Origin: Ornithodoros turicata
Taxonomy: Eukaryota; Arthropoda; Arachnida; Ixodida; Argasidae
Assembly: GCF_037126465.1 (NCBI RefSeq)
Contig: NC_088204.1
Location: 77,933,807-77,997,806 of the forward strand
Reading direction: 5' to 3'
Length of the DNA: 64,000 nucleotides
Under the pieces are notes generated by a model. The model worked only from the letters and a program-made list of their open reading frames with translations, searched no databases and was not told the origin of the DNA. Every line of letters starts with the position of its first letter. The stretch's first letter is position 1. This document shows, piece by piece, positions 36,122-48,100 of the stretch. A program made the translations under genes and the position numbers.

Positions 36122-39100
36122 CTGTAATCAAAAGCGCAACTTAATCACACGTATGATAGTATTCTTTTTCTCTCCTTAAAGGAGGTAAGTATCGAGTTAC
36201 GGTTCTAATAGGTTTAATATTCTTCTACGCTTCGTAATTCTTGTTCAACGCTTCTCCTCCATAACGGATGCAGCGTTAATTAAAAAACGCACTTTCTTCG
36301 TATACTGGAGAGTAGACGTACCGCCATCCAGATACCCCTATTCATTGTTACGACATTTGAAGAATTGTAGCACCTAATCAGAAGCCAACGCAGAGGTACA
36401 CATAACGTCATCTGCTCTTGGTCAGAGAGCAGTCTAAACGAAGCGAGAAAAAGTGACGACCAGACGCGAGTTGGTAATATGGCCTAAAATGTTGGATAGA
36501 AATTTGGGGCCGTGCAACATACTTCTACGTGTCATTCATGTGACGCGGTTTCCCACGATCTTGCTGCAACTCACTTTCTGTCTGACGACGACAGCACACA
36601 GCGTAGGCATTTAGTCCACAAAGCACGCGGGCACCTTTCTTTCTGCACGTGCTTTCTGGGATAAAGACTAAAATACGAAGATAAATGCGGTGCTCACGTT
36701 GACAAAACAGTGGTGGACCGACCGACCTACCGCGGAACCGAGCAGAGGTAACAGTGACCGTATTCGTTGGATGCGGACCTATCGGATTCATCTATACAAA
36801 GGGTGTCACAGCCAACAAATTAAAATCGCCTCTTAGTGCCGAGATAGTTTGGTAGAGTTCATAATACCTTTAAAGGGACCGTCGCATCCATTCCAGTCCA
36901 TTTCAAGACTGTGGTGTCATTGTCATTTTATATGCCTCTCCCTGTTTGCAAACAAATGACGTCATAGTGTTCGACAGCGCCACCAATTTGGTAGACTTGA
37001 ACTACGCTCTAAGCTAGAGGCGAACAAGGTCGCACGTGAAAGCCACGGTCTTGAGGGGATTACGATGGCCCCCTGGAAGGGACGTGACCTTCGGTCCTAC
37101 TTTTCTTTCAATAGGAGGCAGCGAACAAGTGCCCATTCGTGGAACCTAGCCCTCCTCTTCCGAGTTGTTTCGGTTTTAATCTGTCTACCAACGTTATGAC
37201 GACGTTTCTCGAACAGAAGTCTATTCCCCGTTGACCACTGACCGCGGTATCTAAAATCCCACATGATATAGAGGACCAGTTTGACTGCTATCCGATCGAA
37301 TACATGACAAGAGCAAGACACCGGATGTTGAGAGCATGGCGGAATTTCCTTTCTAAAGGCAGGCGAAGACGTCATTCCATACACCACCAATCAGAGCACG
37401 GCCCTGAGAAGAGGGATACCGCAGCGGTACGGGCGTCGGGATGGCGCCCTTCGCTCTCTCCTCCTGTTAGGGAGTGACGAAACAAGAGGGTTGAAGCCGG
37501 GTAGTTGGTTGAGGTACATACTGAAGGGAAGTGACGTAGAAAAGGGAGTGACGTCACGCTGCTCTCGTTGTCGCCGGAGCATTTTTATAATTCGTTTATT
37601 TAATATCTAAGCACTTTTCGAACAAAAAAAATAGACACGAAGATTGTCGACGATGTCGAACACAATGGTATATTTTTCGTAGATGGGTTTCTTGGTGCGA
37701 CCATCCCTCTAAACAAGCGATACACAACTTCACGTGTGAAGTTCACGAATGAAAGATGAAAGTCACTGAAAAGGTTAGCCAGCTGTAGGACTCGAACCCA
37801 CATCTCTCTGGATCTTTCATCTTTCACCGTTAATTTCTTAGGCAAATTGAGGCTTTGTATGTATTTGTCCCTTCTATGTTGTTCCAGCCTCAGAACATCA
37901 GTTCTTTCAAGTTCACGAATTTCGTAGCAGGTTATGTCTGGGGCATACCATACCCCCCATGGGGCACAATACACAACCCTAGTTAACTCATTGCAACATC
38001 AACTAACCTGAAAGAACCACATGGTTGTTTCGGATTTCCCAAGTCAAGCAGACCAAAGAGCAGCTTGGCAACGTCCACTGCCTCGCTCACGGGGATCCCT
38101 CGAAGTCTCGCAAACATCACAACCGTATCATGCGCCGTCAAAAATGGCAGAAGGCCTCCTTCCTGCGGGCAGTAACCCACTCGCGTCTGCCACGCCGTGA
38201 GGTTATTCAGGAGTGACAGGTTGGGCATGTACGCCTCCCCGCTCACAAGTTGCGACTCGCCGGCAAGCACACTCAGTAGGGAGTTCTTCCCGGACGTGCA
38301 GGGGACCCCCAGAATGCCGATGCATTCGTTTTGCCTGACAGCGAGAGAAACGTCCTGAACGGCAGTACATGGCGCAAAAGGATGCCATTGCACGAGGTCA
38401 ACGGCCACCAGCGCCCATTCCAGCCGTTCGTGTGTGCGAACAATGTATTTGGCCAACGCGGCTTCACGTTCTACGTTCTGTTTTAGAACAGACTTCTGTA
38501 GCTCAGGCTGATACTTCAGAGGCCGTGCATGGCCCCAGTGGCTAGCGACGCTCTGGCGCAGCGACGAGTCCAGCATTGCTAGGACCACGATGAACAATAA
38601 GGTCTGGAGAAATAGGAACAAGAGATGACTGCCGCTTCCCAGGTAATAAAGGGAAAGAATGGCGACCCTCGGAAGCGCTGGAAAAGGCAAGTGTAAGGCG
38701 AGCTTTATGCGTTTGGGGCACTGAAGCACCAGGCCATATTTTGCATCGTTGAGGCCCTCACCTTTGCTGGTGCAGCACTCGCCAAGCACAGGTATCCAAA
38801 AGGTTATCGCCGGAACGGTGCAGCACTGGTCAAGGACATCTCCGCCTTGTGCACAGACCAGCATACCACTCCGCATGGATGTCGCCTTCATGGCGCCCCA
38901 GGTCAAGTGGTATGACGGGAATAAGCGACCGAAATAACCGCCGACGAATAGGAGTAGGTCCGGCACCCAACCGGCCACCAGGCTCTGGGCGTACACACAG
39001 TGGGTTCCAGAGACGCCTGCGGCGTTATCAAATTCATTGTCAGCTGGTTGTTATTTAGGAGGCGGATAGACTTCTGGAAAGCCGTACCTGAAGCAAATAA

Positions 39101-42100
39101 AATCAGGGCAACAGTGATGAAGCATGATGCAGGATTGTCGAATAGAAATGTAAACAAGTACGCCATCGAGGTAGATGAGAGCGCATAGAAGAAAAACAGC
39201 AACACGGTGACTCCTGCAAAGCAAGAAACGCATCAAACAAGCTGAACATTCACATTCTACACGTCGCTTTTAGGACGACCAATTTGAAGCGCTGAAATAT
39301 TTAAGGCAAACATATGCAACACAACACACCACAAAGCGCTAGACTATGAATAAGTTTTATAGTAAAACTGCTATCTATCGCGCTTTGTTGTGTGGTTGCA
39401 GTGTGTGTTGCGTGCTTACATCGTTTGTGTGCTTAGCATTTGTGCGTTTAACGCAGCGTGTTGCGATTTTAGGTCTTTAAGGATTAAGGCTTTAGGTATT
39501 TAGTTCTCAAGTGTCTCATGAGCCCGAAAAGGTGTTTCATTGGACATGTCGCTGCTTCTGTGGTCTCTACTTTGCAGATTACAAACTAAGCGCATTCATG
39601 ACGTTGCACGCGAGTCTTAAAACCATGCAGGACAGCGAGAACGTAAAACTACAAACACCAAGTCTGTCTAGTTCACACCAACGACGCCGCAATCGATAAT
39701 GCTAACGCCCAGATACCATAGCAGCTAGCAGTACAAGCGAAGGAGGACTTACCAACTTCAGAAAGGCTGACGTACACCAGGTCAAAGCAGACTACCGTCG
39801 CGAATATGATGGCAGTGGGAATCTCCAAAACGGCATCGAACATCAAATTGGTCAGCCAGTACGTCAGTCCGGACACTCCGGTCATGAGCTGGAGGAGTTT
39901 GGCTTTGCTGACGCGTTCATCCAATGGGATGAAGACGAAGCTCGCCGAATGAAAACAGGCGGACATAGGAATATAGAAGGACATGAACAACTGCTCCGAC
40001 AGAAGGCGGGTCCTGAAGGCGCGGCCAAACTTGATTTCTGTCACTTGTTGCTTGATCTGGTCTTCATCCAGCTTGTGGACGAACTGGAAGCGCGCTTCCT
40101 TTCTTCCGGTCGCAACTCTCAACAGAGACGAGTAGTATAGATCGGTGATGATTAGGGCCGTTCTCGCCGTACCCTTGCCACTGTACCACAGCGTCACCAA
40201 ATTATCCGATACTGAAACGCCGAACTGGTACGGATTGAAGTACGGCCCCGTAGTGCTTTGATTGAAGGAAATTATGTCTTCTAGAGAGCTATTGTCCGAA
40301 ATCCATAAGGTGTGTATGCCATCGAGTCTCATAAGTGGCTCCAAGTGGTCATGAATGAAGCTGGTCTCATTGGATACGGCGTGGTGAATAAAGCCGTGAC
40401 TATTTCGAAGCAACGCGCTCGAGTTGTAAGAAAGACTACTTCGGGGGACTTCAGGCGTCGATCGTATCAGGAGATACTCGAGTAGCTTTGAGAGGAAAAC
40501 TAGTAGGACTGGGAAGAAGTAGCGATATAGGTGTGCAGTTTTACGCATACGCCAGCCTAGGAAGCGCTTGTGAAGGAGGCATTGAACAACGGCGAAGAAA
40601 GTAGCATAGCCCATCTGAACATTGAATATCTGTTCCACCTTCCATTTTCCAGCAAGTGACGCTGCAAACTTCGCGTGGGGCTCCTCTTTGCCCAGCACTA
40701 GAGATCGTTCTAAAGGGGTTGGAATGGCTTCTGGTGTTCCGGGTGATTCAATGTCGACTGTTTCTGGCTTTTGGATTTTGCTACCCGAAGCGATTCTGCA
40801 ATGGAATATATCCTTTTTATGCACCACCTCCACATAAAGCAAAGTGCGTTGATATGTGATCTCTATACGTCCTACGAATATGTTGCAAATCTGAAGTTGC
40901 TTGGACGAACTAGGCTTTAAATTACAGGCGCGAATGGCTGCTTAACATCTTCACATGGTGCTTTGCATGGTCACTTCGACCCAAAACAAGAAAACAAATT
41001 TTGCACCTTTCACTAAAGCAGAAGATGCAAATATTAAGAACAGCACTGTTATTCTGAGTATAGCATGAAGACAGCTGTAGAAGATTGTTGTGAAACAAAA
41101 CTCGGCGATACGTTCATACACGAACAATATGACTCCTGTGTTTCTTGTGACTCTTAGACGACACCACGACAATACAGTAATTTTACACAGTTGCGCTCTA
41201 CTGCATATTTCCAGTGCAACAGAAGCTCTCTGATGACATATTTCCTTCTAGTTACTGGTGCGAACCTAGTACTTGATACCAGTGCTAAACTTGCAGATTG
41301 TCCGAGCAACACGCCATAGTCATCGTCACAGCTGTTTGCGAACGCCATCATGGCATTCAAGGTGATGTCCCTAAACCAGACTTGTACGTATTTGGAGTAT
41401 TGTATTTAAAATACTGTATTTTAAATACAATTTGCGGTATTTTGGTACTCTACTCAATACTTTTTGTTTTGTATATTTGTACTCTATTTAAAATACATTT
41501 TATGGTATTTTCTACTCAATACTCTAACTACATGTTTTGGATCTCCCCTCAAACTTTGTGTCTCGTCTTTTCATTATCTTGCTTGTTAAATGGAAATTTC
41601 CTGAGTCCCTCGGACTGGACCCGGACATTGGCCCTTCTTGGATGTATCCATTTAGAGATCTTGTCCCGTGTGTATTAATCCTTTGTAAGTGAGGGTTCTG
41701 TTATGTGTGCCCTGTGGGACCTGCTAAAGTTTGCTTTGTTCTGGGTCACATATACCTTGTGGAGTTATGTGGTGTCTCTTTGTCATCTTTTGGGGACTTG
41801 TGCTTAGATGAGTCCTATCACACAGGGACGACTTGCGTAATACACGGAGTTTAGGTGATTCCTGTCACATAGCGGCGACATGCCGCATTGACCAGTGACT
41901 GGTGATATTTTGCGTTCAAGCATAAATAGTATCTTAATTGTATTTCAAATACGTTTTGAAGTATTTTGTACTCTATCTTAATTACTTTAATTTTCATGTA
42001 TCTATACTCTATATTAATTACATTCTAACGTCAGTATTTATTCTCTTATCTTAAATACATTTTTGAGTATCTTGTACATGTCTGCCCTAAACGCAAACGT

Positions 42101-45100
42101 TTTTGTACAAGTGGCCCACGTAACGACGCTTTTCTGTGTCTTGCGTTCAATACAGAAACTCGTGGCTCAACAAAGCATACAACTGCTCAAAACGCCTATA
42201 GAGAAGATATTCACTTTCCTCCCAAGATCATGCCAATATATCCACCTACCTGACGAAAATGTCCTCGAGAGAGGTTACACTGACACTAAGGGATGCAATA
42301 GCTGCAGTCCTGTCCTCCAGTTCTTCCAGAAGGGCTATTATTCTATGGGGCACAGGCACAAGACCGAGAATGTAGACAGCGGTTGCGTCATCGTTTATGC
42401 ACATCGATACGACACCCATGTGCTTCCTGATGCATTTTTCGATCGAGCGTTGACTATACTTGGCACCCTTAGTGATGTGCAAGACGTATCCAGTGCCTTC
42501 AAACAGAATGGAGACGAGTGACTGATGCGCCGAGGCTGAGCAGGGCTGGCTTACCAAACTTTTCACGAATCCAGGCCAGAGATCCGCAACATACGATGGT
42601 GCCCTTACGCATGATGACGATGCGATGGCCCAGGATGTTGGCCTCCTCCGCGTCTTGTGTCGCCATCACGATGCTCATCTTACGACTTAGCGCCAGCAAC
42701 ATTTCCCAGACATCTTGGCGAGTCTCGAGGTCCATGTTCCATGTCGGCTCTTGCAGTATTATGACACGCACCTGCACCAAAGTGTTCGCATGACCAGAAT
42801 ATAAAGTTCAAGTCTGAGCAGAGCAGTTCAAAAGAGGCGTGCGATAGGGTTAGCGTCCGGACACCTTCTAGACGATGGACAGAAGGAGGCATCGGAAGCT
42901 CAATGACGTCATATGAATGAGGAGGACTTACGTGAGGAGGGTCCCGGATAAATGCTCATAAAGCGATAATGGACGACGAGAATGGACAGAAGCAAGTAGT
43001 AAGGAACAGTGTCACCGATCACACTTATTTTGCATGCATATTTATCCCATATAGCATATTTATATTACCACACGCGTATTTTATTTTAGAGCTCATACAG
43101 ATTGCGCGGCAGCTATGACATGTACCGGAAGTTTTCAGGTTATCAGTCATGTTGTAGTTACGTACTCTCTTCCAGAGGTTGCCCTCATGGCCGTGCAGCT
43201 CAACTGCGAAAACGACATCTATGCTGCTCTTGTAGCTTTTTTATAAAACTTATTAAAAAGGCTTCAAAAAGCACCCTGTATAATGCAAGACAGTACGCGA
43301 GACATCAGATGGAACTGATTAGCAATTGACAATATACTTTGCTAATTACCTTCCCTATGGGACATCAATCGATTGTTTACCTCAGAAGCGACGACCATAG
43401 CAATAGCCACATTCAGCAGCCTCAGCTTGCTGTCATTCAGTGTGCTGACGACCACGTTTTTGATAGGTTCCAAGTTCATATCGCTGATGAGTCTCGCAAC
43501 TGCTGTACGAGCTTTGGGGTAGCTCAGTCGCAACTGCACTGACAAGGTGAAACTCCGCTATACTATTCGCGTGACAACGAAAAATGCAAATGAAAAGCCG
43601 AATCTCGAATGGCGATGAATGAACTGATTTGAACTGATTTCTCACCAGAGCAAAGAACTGCAGATTTTCTTGAAATGTGAGGTCAGAAAAGGAAACGCTG
43701 TACTTCGGACAAAAGCTGACCAACTTCTGAACCATCTCGAGGCTGGAGATGACACTAATGCTGCAGACCAGTACCTGTCCTTCGTCAGGCCTCCGCTTCC
43801 CTGAAGGTAGCAAGGACATCCAAGTCAATGTTTTTTCTCCATCAATGTCATCGCGGTGCTGCACTCACCGACCATGATATCAAGTACAGCGTTGTGCCCA
43901 CTGTCTGCCGCACCCAAGAAGACGGTGATTTCTTTGTCGTAGGTTGTCACGCTTAAGTTATTCAGCTCGTGACAATGACCTGTCATCTGTGTACCAAAAG
44001 CATCTATGCAAGTGGCGTCTTAAACAGGTCCCACCCAGTTACCGAGCCACGCTGTGCTCTATCTATATCGTGCCTTGTTCGTGTGGTGATACATATATCT
44101 ACCCGACACCACGCTATCTTATTCAACAAGGTACTAAATTACGTGTAACAGACAGTTTCTATAGGGAGGTTTCACCTACGTCACATTGTGACGTGGCAGT
44201 GACGTGGCATGCTCGTAAGCTCCTCCCACTCGTGGTGACTTTTCGCGCTAGCGGCATTGAAAGATGACAAACTGCACTATTTTCCGATGCAACAACCATA
44301 GTTTTCATAAAAGAAAATGTCAGAACGAAAATGGAGAAGTGACTTCGGGATAAAAGAAGGGTACAAACGCGACCGAATTTCAAAACACCATTCGAAGCTT
44401 CGTTTTCGATCAAATGCTAGATAATCTCGGCAGCTGCGCCGAAAAAGTGACCACCACAATGGCGGCCAAAGGCGCTCGTTTAACGTCACGTGAACGTTAC
44501 GTCACGTCACTCCCTATATGCACGTTGCCCCTAGTGGTGGAACGTCGAATGAAGTGTGGTGTCCTCCATTAGCCATATGCGTCATGAGTCATGGTCATGC
44601 GTTTTGCCACATAAAACATCATGCGGCAAAATGGTAAAAGAAAATACACGCAAAAAGGTTGAAAGCTCCCCACACGCACTATGAGTACGAAGCATCCTCA
44701 AATCTCAGCCAGAAGCCTGCACGTAACCATGACGCTGTCGCGCACCCACATGCGCATGCCTTTGCTCACCTTAGTGACATTCTGCAGTTCTACGACGGAC
44801 GGCAAGGGACGAGCATCCGGGTCAATTAACGGAAGCTCATCGGCAGCGTCATCGGCTGTTTCAAAGTTGTCGAACTAAAAGGACGATTGCAGGCAGTATT
44901 AAAACTAGCGCTTATGCACAGCAGGGGGATCGCAGGAATTAGAACAGCACACACACGCGTCCTTACCCTCGTGGCGACAGAGTATGTCTTCGGCGTCTCA
45001 AGGCGCCATAACACGATCACTTGAACACAGACTGAGATAATTCCTAGGAGCATCACTTCCGCAATGCTTATGTCTTCGCGTACGATCATCCTATTGTAAA

Positions 45101-48100
45101 AGTTGGTCCACTTCGCGCCGATGCCTGCGCATGAATACACGGGAATATATAGGACCAACAGTTCCTGAATATAGTTCTTCATTACGAAGATTCTCGTTTC
45201 ATGACTTGAAAACCCGAGACAAGGTAGAGGACGATAACAGACAAACACAAATACGGTCTCGAGACCGTGTGTTTGTGTTTGTCTGTTATCGTTGTCTGTC
45301 ACATTGGGGGTGAAGGAAAGACGCGTCTTCTAAGAAGCGCAATGAACAAAATAAAGAAAAAAATGGCGTTCCTTCACGAATTTTTTGCGGGCGATCTATC
45401 GAACGGATTTTTGTTCTGAAAACGGCTACGATATCAGGTGACCGAAAGGAACAGATGTTCTCATTGGGACAACTTTGTAGATTTTTTAATTAAAAAGTTA
45501 ATTAATGAAAGTTAATTAAGACATTGTCTTTGGACTTTGCTAATGCCCTCCTAGGGCATTAGCAAAGTCCTTCAGCATATGCTGTATTGCAATTGATTTC
45601 ATCTTGGAAAAAGTGTTATATATATTTTTTAAATATGTTTGCAGTTAGCTGGGACACCCTGTATATTGTTATTGTCACTCCGCTTGCTAACTTATTCGGA
45701 GACCAACTGGCTTTAAACGTTACTGTAGCCAATGGCAGAGTTTCAAAATGATGTGGAGGAGGAGGAGGAGGAGGAGTGTCGTTGGGAGGAACCCGAGAGG
45801 TCTGCCTGGCTGATTAGGCGGCATGTTTCTCGGGAAGGGAAAGATAGTGGAGAGGAGGAAAGGGTGAAGTGGAAGACCGAGCGGAATCCGCTCGGGGGGA
45901 GGATAGCTGCGTCCATGGGCCGACTTCAGGGGAACTGTGCCGGCATACGCCTATTACACATCTGAGGGAAACCCAGGAAAAACCCCAGACGGCACAGCCG
46001 GCCCGCGGATTCGAACCGCGGAACCCCCGTCTCCAAGCGCACGCGTTACCGCTGCGCCACCGGAGCTGGTCAAAATGACGTGGTCTACTTTTTCCGCGCT
46101 TTTTGGGGGTAAAGTAGAAGAGTGGGTGGTTTTATAGTTGAGAAATTGAGCTATGTGCGCTGTGTCTTCGAACTTCCGATCCGAAATTTCACTCAATTGG
46201 AGTAAAGCTAAGCTTCGGCTTAAACGACAACCACGATGAGTTCGCCTGCGAACGCCTGCCTCCAAAAGAAGGACGGTACTATACCAAACACCGCGTACTT
46301 TTCTTATGACAGAGTTTAGATTTTGTGACACATCGTCCATGTTTCGCTTTAGTTTGGCGTGCGCTTTCAAAACGCGATCTTTTGTTTGCAAACACGGTCA
46401 ATTTGACGCTTCTGATAACAAAGATAACAAGCAACATTTCAGATATGGCACAACAAAATCTACAGGCGGTATTTTAGCAATCTTCCGCACCCTCAGCATA
46501 GTACGCAAGTAGTTGTTTCCTTTTAGTTCGAGACGAAGCTGTGTCTTCAGCGATACACATGGTAAGTACACAGCACGGTATTTGGTGACATTATTACCTA
46601 CGCCCCTTAGTTTAATTTTCGTTTACGTTGATGACATTTTTCCCAAGAGCGCAGGATCCCAGGGTATACGATACATGTAATACCCCTGTCACACGGGCAT
46701 TTTCGATCCTGATCGACCTAACCTGCTTGAACCCAATGCAGATCGGATGGTGCTACACGGCCGCTTCCAAGCAGGATCGAACTTTGATCCTGCTTGACTC
46801 AAGACAGTTCCCATAACAGGATTGAGAATTTCAAGACGGCTCGACGGCCGCCATTTGCATCCTCGACCCCGGTGAACTGTCATAACTTAAGACGGACATG
46901 CGCGCGAAGCTACAAATGATGCTTACATCGGTATACGATAAATTACCACTAATATCGCTGTTATATAGGAAACGCGAAATTAATGAGTTCCGTTTATTCA
47001 TTTGCACAGGTGAACCATTCAATGCGCATTGAAAGTGGCCGTGTAGCAGCGTCAAAACTCGAGCGTGCTCGGGAAGTTCGATGCAGATCGGATTCGAGAA
47101 GGATCGAAATGCCCGTGTGACAGGGGTATTATGTCCTCTTCTCCCAGAATTAGTCCCAGCAGAAGTACGGACCGGAAACGTTAATGCATGCCACATTGCA
47201 ACTTCCCTTACGTCATTTTGACAGGAAGTCGCAAACCACCTACACAGGATTTGATTACATTGCCATATCCCAAGCAGCAAAATGTACTGAAAGTCGGGTG
47301 CAATAGGGGTGGACGGGTAGGTGGAAGGCCTTGAACAGACTCGTGAAACTAAGGAACATCGATAAGACACATACCGTCCACCTCTAGACTTTCAGTACAT
47401 TGTGCTGCTTGGGATCACGTGTCCTACGGGGCCAATCTGCCCAGTAGGTTTAATCGTCATTTTCCTTCGTGTTTACGAGGACACCGTCTTAACGAGCGGG
47501 TTGAACCTCTTGTCACGCAGGAGAGTACACATCACGTTGTTACGTAAAACGAGGGATTCCGTCGTGGTCCCGCTAACAAAAAGAGTGAGTCATGTGACTG
47601 CCCATCTTACCGAACGTCCCACATCTCGTTAATATAGCCTCATTGCCAAAAAAAAAAAACTGCTGGACGTCTTAGCACCGTTCCAAACTCCGTTTTCAGC
47701 GGCATATGCTAGGCAACAAAGTTGTGGCTAAATTATGTAAATACATAACGTGTGCTTACGATACACTTCGTATCTCTCCACGTTCTTGAAGCACCAGTGG
47801 AGCGACATGAAAGGGAATATCGAAGTAAATAATTTGACATTGCGGGAGACGTGCATGGAGTCGATCCTGGTCAACTGATTCGAAACAATGAAGGGAAACA
47901 TGGCGGTGAAGATCCAGTAGACAACGGCGGCTGCGATGGCCCAGGCGGCTGGCAACAAGGAAATAGCATTGAGGAAAAAGGTCTACCAAGCTACACCAAG
48001 AAACCACTTACGGCTAAAGAAGACCGAGAGCACCATGGCATGCAGAAGCGAGACGACACTGAAGAGGAATAGGAAGGCAAAGACGAGCGTGACGTCACTA

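Noticed and set aside
42497..42554. Frameshift in the ABC gene between exons 12 and 13
   Set aside because: Two overlapping frames looked like a break, but a 58-base GT-AG intron restores the frame and the family-typical KFGTGY sequence.
46000..46075. tRNA gene
   Set aside because: A- and B-boxes are present but the sequence is fused to a SINE body and lacks a proper acceptor stem.
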